Source: Salinicola rhizosphaerae
GTDB lineage: Bacteria; Pseudomonadota; Gammaproteobacteria; Pseudomonadales; Halomonadaceae
Assembly: GCF_014652715.1 (NCBI RefSeq)
Contig: NZ_BMZI01000002.1
Coordinates: 272,328-336,327, forward strand
Direction: 5' to 3'
DNA length: 64,000 nucleotides
Made by a program: the position numbers and the translations under genes. Positions 53,797-62,289 of the stretch are shown piece after piece (the stretch's first letter is position 1; the number at the start of each line of letters is the position of its first letter). Below the pieces are notes generated by a model that was given only the letters and a program-made list of their open reading frames with translations, did no database searches and was not told the origin of the DNA.

Positions 53797-54522
53797 ATGA
53801 GCGATCAGGCAACGGGGCCCATTCGGCGGCGCAAATTATCGGAAGAAGTGCTGGATCGTCTGTTGGCGCTGATTCAGTCCCAGCGACTGCAGCCCGGTGA
53901 TCAACTGCCCCCCGAGCGAGAGCTGATGAGCCTTTACGGCGTCGGCCGCCCAGCGATCCGCGAGGCCATGCAGCAGCTGGCATCGATGGGCCGGATCACG
54001 ATCAACCACGGTGAGCGCGCTCGGGTCAGCGAAGTCACCGTCGGTTCGATGATCTCGCAGTTCGATACCACGGCGCGGTTCCTGCTCGACGACTCCGACG
54101 AGAACATCGATCACCTCAAGCAGGCCCGCGTCTTTTTCGAAACCGGCATGGCGCGTCTGGCGGCAGAGAAAGCCACGCCGAACGACATCGAAACGCTCCG
54201 CCGCCTGATCGACGAGATGCAGGCCAGCGAGCACGGCGAGGCCTTCATCGAACGCGACATGGCCTTCCATCACACCATTGCCGCAATGACCGGCAACCCG
54301 ATCTTCGCGGCCACGGCGCGGGCCATGCTGCACTGGCTCAAGGACTACTATGTCGGCATCGTCAGCTTCCGAGGCGCGGAAGACGTCTCCATTCGCGAGC
54401 ACCACGACATCGTTGAGCGTCTGGCAGCTAACGATCCGGCAGGCGCCGAACGCGCCATGCGCGATCATCTGAACCGTGCCAGCGACCTCTACCGCCAACG
54501 CGCGGCAGACGCTTCCTCATGA
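53797..54522 (+). CDS. GntR-family regulator with FCD domain (NanR-like)
   Basis: This 241-residue regulator has a GntR winged helix-turn-helix at about residues 10-78 (P-P-E-R-E-L-M-S-L-Y-G-V-G-R-P-A-I-R-E-A-M) and an FCD effector domain. In the FCD, D-M-A-F-H-H-T-I, E-H-H-D-I and M-R-D-H-L carry the metal-binding residues. FCD regulators sense sugar acids and similar molecules, fitting D-apionate or a pathway intermediate. ATG 53797 has AGGA upstream. It probably binds the two related sites at 50357 and 52511. Confidence 0.9.
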   Translation: MSDQATGPIRRRKLSEEVLDRLLALIQSQRLQPGDQLPPERELMSLYGVGRPAIREAMQQLASMGRITINHGERARVSEVTVGSMISQFDTTARFLLDDSDENIDHLKQARVFFETGMARLAAEKATPNDIETLRRLIDEMQASEHGEAFIERDMAFHHTIAAMTGNPIFAATARAMLHWLKDYYVGIVSFRGAEDVSIREHHDIVERLAANDPAGAERAMRDHLNRASDLYRQRAADASS

Positions 54523-54561
54523 ACCCACGCCTCATCGCCTCTTGAAACCTGCAGACCGCCA

Positions 54562-55101
54562 TCAGCGGCTGCGCCTGACATGCCGAGAGTCGGTCCAGAC
54601 CAGCCAGCCGGCCGAGAGCAGAGCAATCACCGGCCCCACGATGACGGCGAGCAGCAGGAACAGCGATAGCATTTCGCCGACCAGGCCCAGCCCGGGCGTG
54701 CCGTCCCATAACGACAGCCCGGTCAGATCGCCGATCCACAGCGAGATCAGTAGCCCCAGACAGGCCAGATAAGGAGCGAAGACGCAGGCGGCTCGGCGTC
54801 TTGCGGGTTTCGGGGCGAGCCGGATGATGAGCACCGTCGCCAAGAAGCAGCCAAGCCAGGGCAGGGTCGAGATGGGGTCGATGGCCGTCCAGTGAAGCGC
54901 ACTGCTGAGACTGAGGCAGAGCTGGGCGAGCACGAAACCTGCCACCAATGCGGCGAGCAGAACGATCGGCCGGCGCAGGGCGGGTATATCGTGGCGATCC
55001 TCCAGATCAAGAATCAACAGGGGCGCTCGAGCGGGACATGAAACCGGTGAGAGAGAGTCATCTTCGATAGGTGTCGTGAGGGATGGATCGTCTCGCACCA
55101 C
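54562..55101 (-). CDS. Hypothetical four-helix membrane protein
   Basis: This protein of up to 179 residues has four predicted transmembrane helices (about residues 45-65, 78-95, 107-127 and 142-165) and a charged, Pro-rich N-terminus. I do not recognise a family. No in-frame ATG precedes the first helix; GTG at 55101 gives the longest frame, and a later TTG is possible, so the start is uncertain. Tail-to-tail with the GntR gene (39 bp) and just downstream of trpI on the same strand. Confidence 0.6.
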   Translation of the reverse strand: MVRDDPSLTTPIEDDSLSPVSCPARAPLLILDLEDRHDIPALRRPIVLLAALVAGFVLAQLCLSLSSALHWTAIDPISTLPWLGCFLATVLIIRLAPKPARRRAACVFAPYLACLGLLISLWIGDLTGLSLWDGTPGLGLVGEMLSLFLLLAVIVGPVIALLSAGWLVWTDSRHVRRSR

Positions 55102-55145
55102 TGTAGCGCAAATTCAACTAGCTCACCCCTCGCGACGGTCACTCG

Positions 55146-56054
55146 TCATTCGCGAGCGGCGTCATCAGCCAGTGCCTTCTCCAGCCAGTTGGCCAGCTGT
55201 TGACCCCGGCGCTCGTCGCGGCGCGGCGCGAGCCACAGCCCCAGGCAGGCGTCGGTCTCCACGGCCAGCCAGGGCGCCACCAGGCGGCCCTGTGCGAGGT
55301 CGCTTTCAACCAGCAAGTGGGGCGCGATGGCAACGCCGAGACCGGCGAGCGCCGCTTCGAGCAGATAGTAAAGGTGCTCGAAGCGGCGTCCGTGGCGCCG
55401 GGCGCTGTCCAGAATGGCGGCATCGACTGCCATCGCCGAAGCCCATTGGCTCCAGGCCTGCGGTCGTGACGCCGTATCCAGTAGCGTCAGCGATTCGATA
55501 GCCGCGAGCGGATTGCGGATCGCGGACTGCGTCCAGACATCGGGCGTGGCCACGGCGACGATCCGCTCCGCCAGCAGCGGAATCACGCGCAGATCCCCGG
55601 GCCACGGCGGTGCGGCAAAACGAAGGGTCGCATCGACGTCCTCGCGCCGCGGGTCGAGTTCGGTCTCGCTGGAGATCACACGCAGGCGCAGCTCGGGTAG
55701 ATCCGCGTTGAGACGGTCAAGGCGGGGGATCAGCCAGCGGGCGAGCAAGCTACCCGGGCAAGCCAGAGTGAAAGGCGTATCCGAGAGCTGATGCGACAGC
55801 GTCGCGCATCCCGTCTCCAGTCGTCGAAACGCTTCCCCGACCGAGGTGTGTAAAAGTCGCCCGTGGGCGGTTAGCGCGATACCGCGTCCCGCCTTGTCGA
55901 AAAGACGCGTCTCGAAATGGCGCTCGAGCGTGCGCAGCTGCCGGCTCACCGCGCCGTGCGTGACATGGAGCTCGTCGGCCGCAGCACCGACGCTACCCAG
56001 CCGCGCGGTCGCTTCGAACGCGCGCAACGCATTGAGTGGTGGCAGTGATTTCAC
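55146..56054 (-). CDS. trpI: TrpI-type LysR regulator
   Basis: This 302-residue LysR regulator is of the GcvA/TrpI clade: L-P-P-L-N-A-L-R-A-F-E-A at the start, then V-T-H-G-A-V-S-R-Q-L-R-T-L in the recognition helix. It is divergent from trpBA over 95 bp, the arrangement in Pseudomonas, where TrpI activates trpBA with indoleglycerol phosphate. GTG start at 56054 with AGGA eight bases upstream. Function is inferred from family plus context. Confidence 0.9.
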   Translation of the reverse strand: MKSLPPLNALRAFEATARLGSVGAAADELHVTHGAVSRQLRTLERHFETRLFDKAGRGIALTAHGRLLHTSVGEAFRRLETGCATLSHQLSDTPFTLACPGSLLARWLIPRLDRLNADLPELRLRVISSETELDPRREDVDATLRFAAPPWPGDLRVIPLLAERIVAVATPDVWTQSAIRNPLAAIESLTLLDTASRPQAWSQWASAMAVDAAILDSARRHGRRFEHLYYLLEAALAGLGVAIAPHLLVESDLAQGRLVAPWLAVETDACLGLWLAPRRDERRGQQLANWLEKALADDAARE

Positions 56055-56149
56055 GTGAGTTTTCCTGACCTGTCACGGAGACTTTATCGATTTTTATCGG
56101 CGCGTGCTCAGCTTAATCTCAGATCATCGATCTCGCTGGAGCGACCGCA

Positions 56150-57379
56150 ATGCGCGAATTTCCCGATAGTAATGGCTTTTTTTGCAACGTTGGCCCCGAT
56201 GGCGAGTCCCGAAGCCGTTATGGCGGGCGCTATGTCGCCGAAACCCTGATGCCTCTGATCGGTGAGATCGAGGCCGCCTACGACGCCGCCCGAGATGACC
56301 CGGAATTCAACGCCGAGCTGGCAGCGCTGCAGCGCGACTATGTCGGCCGGGCGACGCCGCTCTACTTCGCCGAGCGCCTGACCGAGCATTTCGGCGGCGC
56401 GCGCCTCTATCTGAAGCGCGAGGACTTGAATCACACCGGCGCGCATAAGATCAATAACGCACTCGGTCAGGCACTACTGGCCAGACGCATGGGCCGCAAT
56501 CGGCTGATCGCCGAGACCGGAGCGGGCATGCACGGAGTGGCCGTGGCGACCGTCGCCGCGCGGCTCGGCATGCGGTGCACGGTCTACATGGGGGCGACGG
56601 ATATCGAGCGCCAGCAGCCCAACGTCCAGCGCATGCGCCTGCTCGGTGCCGAGGTCATTGCCGTGACGAGCGGCACCGCGACGCTCAAGGATGCGATGAA
56701 CGAGGCGCTGCGTGCCTGGGTCGCGGGTGTTGACGACACCTTCTACGTCATCGGCACGGTCGCGGGTCCGGCGCCCTATCCGCGCATGGTGCGCGACTTT
56801 CAATCGACGATCGGGCGCGAAGCGCGCGAACAGATACTGGCGCAGACCGGTCGACTGCCGACGGCGCTGATCGCCTGCGTTGGCGGCGGTTCCAATGCCA
56901 TGGGACTGTTTCATCCGTTTCTCGCCGATGCGGTCGAGATGATCGGCGTCGAAGCTGGCGGGGAGGGGCTCGATAGCGGCCGGCACGCGGCGAGTCTCAA
57001 CGGCGGTTCACCGGGTATTCTTCACGGCAACCGCACCTATCTGCTGCAGGACGACGACGGTCAGATCCTGGATGCCCATTCGATCTCCGCCGGTCTCGAC
57101 TACCCCGGTATCGGGCCCGAACACGCCTGGCTGCACGATAGCGGTCGCGCGCGCTACGTGACCGCGAAGGACGACGAGGCGCTGGCCGCCGTCGCGCTCT
57201 GCTGCCGGCTGGAGGGCATCCTGCCGGCACTGGAATCCGCCCATGCGCTCGCCGAAGCGGGGCGGCAGGCAGCGTCTCGCCCACCCACCCAATCGCTCAT
57301 CGTCTGCCTGAGCGGTCGCGGCGACAAGGACATGAAAACCATCATCGATCATCTCGTCAGTGAGGAGAACCGCGCATGA
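56150..57379 (+). CDS. trpB: Tryptophan synthase beta subunit
   Basis: This 409-residue PLP enzyme has the lysine at about 100 in [17 protein letters not shown] near the N-terminus and the phosphate loop V-G-G-G-S-N-A-M-G. It condenses indole and serine to tryptophan and works as an alpha2-beta2 complex with TrpA. GGAG is eight bases before the ATG. Its stop overlaps the trpA start (ATGA). Divergent from trpI. Confidence 0.97.
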   Translation: MREFPDSNGFFCNVGPDGESRSRYGGRYVAETLMPLIGEIEAAYDAARDDPEFNAELAALQRDYVGRATPLYFAERLTEHFGGARLYLKREDLNHTGAHKINNALGQALLARRMGRNRLIAETGAGMHGVAVATVAARLGMRCTVYMGATDIERQQPNVQRMRLLGAEVIAVTSGTATLKDAMNEALRAWVAGVDDTFYVIGTVAGPAPYPRMVRDFQSTIGREAREQILAQTGRLPTALIACVGGGSNAMGLFHPFLADAVEMIGVEAGGEGLDSGRHAASLNGGSPGILHGNRTYLLQDDDGQILDAHSISAGLDYPGIGPEHAWLHDSGRARYVTAKDDEALAAVALCCRLEGILPALESAHALAEAGRQAASRPPTQSLIVCLSGRGDKDMKTIIDHLVSEENRA

Positions 57380-58215
57380 TCCCCACGGTAAGCGACACCG
57401 AGATTCAGACCGACTCTCGCCTCGCGCGCTGCTTCGAGCGATGCCGCGCACAACAGCGCGGCGCCCTGGTGACCTACGTCATGGCCGGAGACCCCGACCT
57501 CGATACCAGTCGCGCGCTGCTCGAGCAGTTGCCCGCTGCCGGCGCCGATATCATCGAGCTGGGCATGCCATTCAGTGACCCGATGGCGGATGGCGTGGCG
57601 ATCCAGCGTGCCGGCCAGCGCGCGTTGAAGGGAGGCCAGACACTCGCGCGCACGCTCGACCTGGTGCGTGATTTCCGCCGTCAGGACGATCGAACGCCGC
57701 TGGTGCTGATGGGCTATCTCAACCCGCTCGTGCGCTACGGCGAGCGTCGCTTTCTCGAAGCCGCCGCAGAGGCCGGCATCGACGGGCTGATTCTGGTCGA
57801 TCTGCCATACGAACATGGCGCCACGCTCACTGCCCAGGCGCGCGATCTCGGCCTGGCACGCATACCGCTGGTGGCACCGACCACGCCGGGCGAACGTCTG
57901 CCGGCGCTGCTGGCCCAGGGTGACGGCTTCGTCTACCGCATCGCGTTCAACGGGGTCACCGGCAGCCGGGCGCTTGATCTCGACCACGCAGACGCGCTCG
58001 AACGCCAGGTCATCGCGCTCAGGCGACACCGCGCACTGCCCGTCGCGATCGGTTTCGGCGTGCGCGATGCCGGAAGCGCCAGCGGCGCCGCCAGAATCGC
58101 GGATGCGGTCGTGGTCGGCAGCGCCCTGGTCGAGCGGCTCGCGGATGAGGGCGTCGATGCCGCCCTGGCGCTGACACGCGAACTCGCGAAAGCGGTTCGC
58201 GAGGCGCGATCGTGA
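57376..58215 (+). CDS. trpA: Tryptophan synthase alpha subunit
   Basis: This 279-residue TIM barrel cleaves indole-3-glycerol phosphate. The catalytic pair is present: Glu61 in [10 protein letters not shown] and Asp72 in A-D-G. Some usually conserved positions differ, for example D-G-V-A-I-Q where D-G-P-x-I-Q is common and T-T-P-G-E-R where T-T-P-D-E-R is common. It may therefore be a diverged copy, but nothing indicates loss of function. It is coupled to trpB by a four-base overlap. Confidence 0.94.
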   Translation: MIPTVSDTEIQTDSRLARCFERCRAQQRGALVTYVMAGDPDLDTSRALLEQLPAAGADIIELGMPFSDPMADGVAIQRAGQRALKGGQTLARTLDLVRDFRRQDDRTPLVLMGYLNPLVRYGERRFLEAAAEAGIDGLILVDLPYEHGATLTAQARDLGLARIPLVAPTTPGERLPALLAQGDGFVYRIAFNGVTGSRALDLDHADALERQVIALRRHRALPVAIGFGVRDAGSASGAARIADAVVVGSALVERLADEGVDAALALTRELAKAVREARS

Positions 58216-58240
58216 TAGCCCTTTCGCCTCCATACATTCG

Positions 58241-58268
58241 TTTTTATGCACGAATTCGTGCGTAAAAA
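58241..58268. promoter_or_regulatory. 28-bp near-perfect palindrome upstream of pirin
   Basis: The palindrome is centred on GAATTC, with arms TTTTTATGCACGAA and its complement (one mismatch), and lies 94-121 bp before the pirin start. No U-run follows the GC part on either strand, so an operator is more likely than a terminator. No adjacent regulator explains it. Confidence 0.5.
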
Positions 58269-58361
58269 GCCGCTTTTGTTCGATTATCTAACCGCTAAAC
58301 TGTTTCCATCACCGCATCGGATGGCTTCGCCCAACCGATGATCCGTTACAGGAGACAGCCC

Positions 58362-59075
58362 ATGTTGACGCTTCGACGCAGTAACGAACGCGGCTACGCC
58401 GATCACGGCTGGCTGAAGAGCTATCACACCTTTTCCTTTGCCGGTTACCACGACCCGGAGCACGTCCATTTCAGTGTGCTGCGGGTCATCAACGAGGACC
58501 GCGTCGCGCCCGGCCAGGGGTTCGGTCAGCACGGCCATCGCGACATGGAGATCTTCTCCTACGTGCTGAGCGGAGAGCTTGCCCATCGCGACACGCTCGG
58601 CAACGGCTCGTCGATCGGCCCGGGACGCGTGCAGATCATGACGACCGGTAGCGGCGTGGAGCACAGCGAGTTCAACCACTCCGACAGCGAACCGGTACAT
58701 TTTCTGCAGATCTGGCTGTTCCCGCGTGAGCGCAACCTGACGCCAAACTATGCCGAGAAGGATTTCACCGAAGCCGACAAACGCGGCAAACCGTGCCTGA
58801 TACTCTCGGCAGACGGTCGCGATGGCTCGCTCGAGCTCGCTCAGGACGCCTCGATCTATGCGGCACTGATCGACGGCGAAGAGCGTGTCAGCGTGCCGCT
58901 GGCTGGCGGACGCCAGGGTTACGTGCATGTCGCCCGCGGACGCCTCATGGTCAACGGCGAGCGACTCGAGGCCGGCGATGCGCTGATGCTGGCCGACGAG
59001 CCAGAAGTCACCCTCGCGGGCGGCGAGGATGCCGAGGTCCTGGTATTCGATCTGCCGACCGTCAACCTGCAGTAA
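58362..59075 (+). CDS. Pirin family protein
   Basis: This 237-residue double-cupin protein has the metal-binding residues of pirins: H-G-H-R-D-M-E-I (His58 and His60 region) and the later H-S-E-F-N-H motif. Bacterial pirins such as YhhW have quercetinase activity or bind metabolic enzymes; here the role is open. AGGAG lies before the ATG at 58362. It is monocistronic, between trpBA and yceI, with a large palindrome upstream. Confidence 0.93.
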   Translation: MLTLRRSNERGYADHGWLKSYHTFSFAGYHDPEHVHFSVLRVINEDRVAPGQGFGQHGHRDMEIFSYVLSGELAHRDTLGNGSSIGPGRVQIMTTGSGVEHSEFNHSDSEPVHFLQIWLFPRERNLTPNYAEKDFTEADKRGKPCLILSADGRDGSLELAQDASIYAALIDGEERVSVPLAGGRQGYVHVARGRLMVNGERLEAGDALMLADEPEVTLAGGEDAEVLVFDLPTVNLQ

Positions 59076-59203
59076 ACAGGCCCAAAACGCCTTTCAGCAC
59101 AGGTCTCGCCGCCAAACGCGCGGCGAGACCATTCGATGACTTGCGTCCTCGATGATCTGCACAGCACCCGACTCGTCAATCGCGAATGCCAAAGGAGTTT
59201 TCC

Positions 59204-59815
59204 ATGTTTTCCAGCCCCCTGATCCGATCCGCGGCCCTGAGTGTCGCTCTGATTGCCGGCACCGGCGCCAGCTCGGCCATGGCCGATACGGTCACCTATC
59301 AGATGGACCCCACCCACACCAGCGTCGTCATGTCCTGGAGCCACTTCGGCTTCTCCCACCCGACCGCGAACTTCTCGGACGTCAAGGGCACCATCCAGTT
59401 CGACGCCGACGATGTGGAGAACTCCAGCGTCGATGTGACGATTCCGGTCAAGACCGTCGATACCCAGGTGCCGGCATTGACTCAGGAATTTCTGGGCGAG
59501 GCCTACTTCGATGTCGCGCAGTATCCCGAGGCGACCTTCAAGAGCACCGAGATCGAGTCGACCGGTGACCAAACCTATGACGTTCACGGCGACCTGACGA
59601 TCAAGGGCGTGACCAAACCGGTCGTGCTGCATGCCACGCTCAACAACGTCGGTGAACATCCGATGGCGAAGGTGCCGGCGCTCGGCTTCGATGCCGAGAC
59701 GACGATCCAGCGCAGCGAGTTCGGTCTCGATCAGTACGTGCCGAGTGTCAGCGATGATATCCTGATTCGCCTCTCCAGCGAGGCCGAGGCGGCCAAGTCC
59801 TCCGACGCACAGTGA
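59204..59815 (+). CDS. YceI family periplasmic protein
   Basis: This 203-residue protein has a signal peptide ending S-A-M-A and the YceI lipocalin-like domain: M-D-P-T-H-T-S-V near the start, F-D-V-A-Q-Y-P-E-A-T-F-K-S, G-D-L-T-I-K-G-V-T-K-P-V, and a final S-D-D-I-L-I-R-L. Family members bind isoprenoid chains such as polyprenyl compounds. AAGGAG precedes ATG 59204; an ATG at 59186 has no Shine-Dalgarno. The function in this organism is not known. Confidence 0.94.
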   Translation: MFSSPLIRSAALSVALIAGTGASSAMADTVTYQMDPTHTSVVMSWSHFGFSHPTANFSDVKGTIQFDADDVENSSVDVTIPVKTVDTQVPALTQEFLGEAYFDVAQYPEATFKSTEIESTGDQTYDVHGDLTIKGVTKPVVLHATLNNVGEHPMAKVPALGFDAETTIQRSEFGLDQYVPSVSDDILIRLSSEAEAAKSSDAQ

Positions 59816-59858
59816 GCGCGCACGCAAGACTCAGAGGGTGACGTCACCCGCCTGCAAA

Positions 59859-59894
59859 AACGCCCCCTGACAGTTCGTTCCGTCAGGGGGCGTT
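59859..59894 (-). terminator. Hairpin terminator beyond the small SCP2-like gene
   Basis: A 13-bp perfect stem (59859-59871 with 59882-59894) has a 10-base loop. On the minus strand it is followed by TTTTTG. It is separated from the small gene at 59999 by the heptamer tract. It may also end yceI transcription, 43 bp after that stop. Confidence 0.8.
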
Positions 59895-59905
59895 GCCGTT
59901 CGGGC

Positions 59906-60000
59906 GCTCGTAGCTCGTAGCTCGTAGCTCGTAGCTCGTAGCTCGTAGCTCGTAGCTCGTAGCTCGTAGCTCGTAGCTCGTAGCTCGTAGCTCGTAGCTC
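59906..60000 (-). repeat. 13.6 tandem copies of the heptamer GCTCGTA
   Basis: Thirteen exact copies of GCTCGTA (59906-59996) plus GCTC (59997-60000) form a 95-bp perfect tract. It overlaps the last bases of the stop codon of the leftward gene at 59999-60355 and ends 11 bp from a terminator stem. Perfect copies of this length usually vary between strains through slippage. The unit is not a multiple of three, so the tract reads through in all frames. Confidence 0.97.
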
Positions 60001-60355
60001 AAAGATACTTGAGCAAGCCCTGCAGTCGTTCCAGGTCACGGGAATCGCCGACCAGCCTGAGGTTGCCGCCGAACAACCCTTCGCGGAAGGCACGCTGAGA
60101 CGGCTTGCGCAGAAACCGGGTGGCGCTGTCGGCGTCGCGAAATCGGAGCTCGAGGGCCAGGTCGACCGGCAGGCCGGCATGACTCTCCACCGCCCTGGGC
60201 GTGAGGCGATAGTGCCGGGCAATCGAGAGATCCTCGGTCCCGACGCCCCAGTCGAAGCGTTCGAGCCGTTCCACCCCTTCGCGAAACGCCGCCTTTCGCT
60301 TCAACGCGCGCTTCTGCAGCACGCCCAGCCACCACAGCATCAGCTTGAGTTTCAT
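59999..60355 (-). CDS. Small protein with SCP2-like C-terminal half
   Basis: This 118-residue protein has a basic, hydrophobic N-terminus (M-L-W-W-L-G-V-L, then K-R-A-L-K-R-K). The C-terminal half, D-L-A-L-E-L-R-F-R-D-A-D-S-A-T-R-F followed by G-G-N-L-R-L-V-G-D, resembles SCP2 sterol-carrier domains, but the match is short. Possibly lipid-related; the function is unknown. Its TGA stop is formed at the edge of the heptamer tract. Start 60355; no strong Shine-Dalgarno is obvious. Confidence 0.65.
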   Translation of the reverse strand: MKLKLMLWWLGVLQKRALKRKAAFREGVERLERFDWGVGTEDLSIARHYRLTPRAVESHAGLPVDLALELRFRDADSATRFLRKPSQRAFREGLFGGNLRLVGDSRDLERLQGLLKYL

Positions 60356-60394
60356 GCCACCTTACCTCGGTGATCGCGCGGGGGAATCAAGAAA

Positions 60395-60423
60395 GCCGAC
60401 CCACCCATTGGAGGTAGATCGGC
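60395..60423 (-). terminator. Possible weak terminator of hupB
   Basis: On the minus strand, GCCGA at 60423-60419 pairs with TCGGC at 60399-60395, followed by TTTCTT. The stem is short and imperfect inside, and lies 78 bp after the hupB stop. Confidence 0.4.
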
Positions 60424-60500
60424 CGCTGCGTCGCTCACTGGCGGATGAGCGAGCCCTGAACCGAGCCTTTGGCCGGCCACGGTCGGGAAGCGTCTGCGCG

Positions 60501-60776
60501 TTACTTGCTGACAGCGTCCTTGAGAGCCTTGCCGGGCTTGAAAGCCACGGTCTTGCTGGCGGGGATGTTCAACGGTTTGCCGGTCTGCGGGTTCTTGCCC
60601 GTGCGCGCGGCACGCTCGCGGACCGTGAAGGAACCGAACCCGATGAGGGTGACGTCGCTACCCTTGGAAACCGTACCGGTGATCTCGTCGAGAATGACGT
60701 TGAGCACCTGACTGGCCTTGTCCTTCGAAAGATCCGCACGCTCGGCAATCGCCGCAGCGAGTTCTGGCTTACGCAT
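60501..60776 (-). CDS. hupB: DNA-binding protein HU-beta
   Basis: This 91-residue histone-like protein begins M-R-K-P-E-L-A-A-A-I and has the hinge F-G-S-F and the DNA-arm motif R-T-G-K-N-P-Q-T-G with the N-I-P-A-S-K end. It binds and bends DNA as a dimer in the nucleoid. AGGAGGG precedes the ATG at 60776; the longer frame is not conserved. Monocistronic, leftward. Confidence 0.97.
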   Translation of the reverse strand: MRKPELAAAIAERADLSKDKASQVLNVILDEITGTVSKGSDVTLIGFGSFTVRERAARTGKNPQTGKPLNIPASKTVAFKPGKALKDAVSK

Positions 60777-60985
60777 AGAGCCCTCCTGGTTTGGCAATAG
60801 CGTCACTCGACACGCCTCGCATCGGTAACGAGTTGTTGTTCTCGATGAGAGCGAACTGCCCTCCGAGCGCATGATACGCAGCTCGGGACGCGGTTTGTCC
60901 AGCGTCGAATGACATTCATGGCTAACGCAACTGGTTCGTCGCTGACGCCGCTGATTCCTGTCCGACGCCGCGAAGGCCACCGTCG

Positions 60986-62215
60986 CTAGCCTAGCAACGG
61001 GGGTGCAGCTCGCGCCAGTTCGACTTTACGACGAACGCAGCGCCCGGTGAGGGCAAACCCGAGCAGGCGGCCGGCCTCGTCTTCGGCATAGGCGCTGAAG
61101 TCTTCTGCCTCCCCCTCGATCCGCCAGCGGGCGGGCATCTCTCTCGGCGGTAACGCCACGCACGGCAGCAGCGGTGTCTTGACCACCACGGGCCAGGCGC
61201 CATAGGTGACCGCCGTCGGCGTGGCGCAGAGCGTGGCGGCCAGCGCCTTGATACTCGCCTGCAGCGGCTGCACGTACATCGCGTTGAGCCCATCGACGCA
61301 GGCGACGTCACCCAGCGCGAAGATACTCGGATCGCTGGTTGCCAGATAGCGATCGGTGACGATGCCGGCTTCCGTCACCGCAAGCCCGGCTGCGGCCGCT
61401 AGCGCCGTGCGCGGGGCCAGACCCGTCGCCAGCAGGATCAGGTCGGCGTCGAGACGTTCGCCGTCATCCAGCGCGAGGGTCACGCTCTCGCCGCTGTCGT
61501 GGAACGACTCGATGGTGCGTCCGAAGCGACAGTCGATGCCGGCCTGCGCGAACGCTTCGCCAAGCGCCGTGCCGAGCGGGTGAGGCAGCAGGCGCGGCAG
61601 CGGTGCGGACTCCGGCGCGATCAGGGCTACGCGGTGCCCCCCGGCGTGAAGATCGTTGGCATATTCGCAGCCGACCAGCCCGGCACCGATGATGGCGACG
61701 CGGGCACGCTGGCCCGGATGCGAGTCGAGCACAGCGCGAAAACGGCGATAGTCGTCGAGATCGTTGATCTGGAAGACCCGCGTCGATACGGCGGCCGACA
61801 GAGAAAACGGCTGGCGTGGCGCCGCGCCGGTCGCGATCGCCAACTGCGCGTAGGGCACGCGCTCGGCGCCAATCCGCAGGCAGCGGCTGTCGGGCTCGAT
61901 GGCGTCGACCGGGGTGTGGGTGCGGATTCGCACGTCGAGCGCCTCAGCGACGCCGACGGCATCCCGCGATGCCAGCTGCTCTGCCGTCTGGTGCTTGGCG
62001 AAGGCGCTGGAGAGCAGGGGTTTGGTGTACTCGTCACCGCTGTCAGCGCTGATCAGGGTGATGTCACGCGCGGTGTCACGGGCGCGAACCGCCCGCGCCA
62101 ACCCGATACCCGCCATCCCGCTGCCGATGATCACCAGCGGGTTCCACTCTCCTCGTCGATCGTCAAATCGCGGCATGCGTCGCTCGTCGTGTCGCTCGGT
62201 GAATCGAACCGCCAT
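60986..62215 (-). CDS. FAD-dependent oxidoreductase, rubredoxin-reductase type
   Basis: This protein of up to 409 residues has an FAD loop (V-I-I-G-S-G-M-A-G), a second dinucleotide loop (V-A-I-I-G-A-G-L-V-G-C-E) and the second FAD motif I-F-A-L-G-D-V-A. This is the layout of rubredoxin-NAD(+) reductase (AlkT/RubB). It probably passes electrons from NADH to rubredoxin. No rubredoxin gene is adjacent in the window. The start is uncertain: ATG 62215 or 62176, both lacking good Shine-Dalgarno. Divergent from ubiC, as in Pseudomonas. Confidence 0.87.
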   Translation of the reverse strand: MAVRFTERHDERRMPRFDDRRGEWNPLVIIGSGMAGIGLARAVRARDTARDITLISADSGDEYTKPLLSSAFAKHQTAEQLASRDAVGVAEALDVRIRTHTPVDAIEPDSRCLRIGAERVPYAQLAIATGAAPRQPFSLSAAVSTRVFQINDLDDYRRFRAVLDSHPGQRARVAIIGAGLVGCEYANDLHAGGHRVALIAPESAPLPRLLPHPLGTALGEAFAQAGIDCRFGRTIESFHDSGESVTLALDDGERLDADLILLATGLAPRTALAAAAGLAVTEAGIVTDRYLATSDPSIFALGDVACVDGLNAMYVQPLQASIKALAATLCATPTAVTYGAWPVVVKTPLLPCVALPPREMPARWRIEGEAEDFSAYAEDEAGRLLGFALTGRCVRRKVELARAAPPLLG

Positions 62216-62289
62216 GGTACACTACGCGCCGATTCACGAGGCCACCGCCGAGGCGCGCGGTCCGGCAATCTCTCTGTGCGGAGCCCTGC

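Noticed and set aside
59906..60000. Heptamer tract as a CRISPR array
   Set aside because: Units are 7 bp and contiguous with no spacers, and no cas genes are present.
59731..60222. Minus frame with L-R-A-T-S-Y-E repeats across the heptamer tract
   Set aside because: The repeats are a by-product of a 7-bp unit read in triplets; the frame crosses the terminator and lies antisense to the end of yceI.
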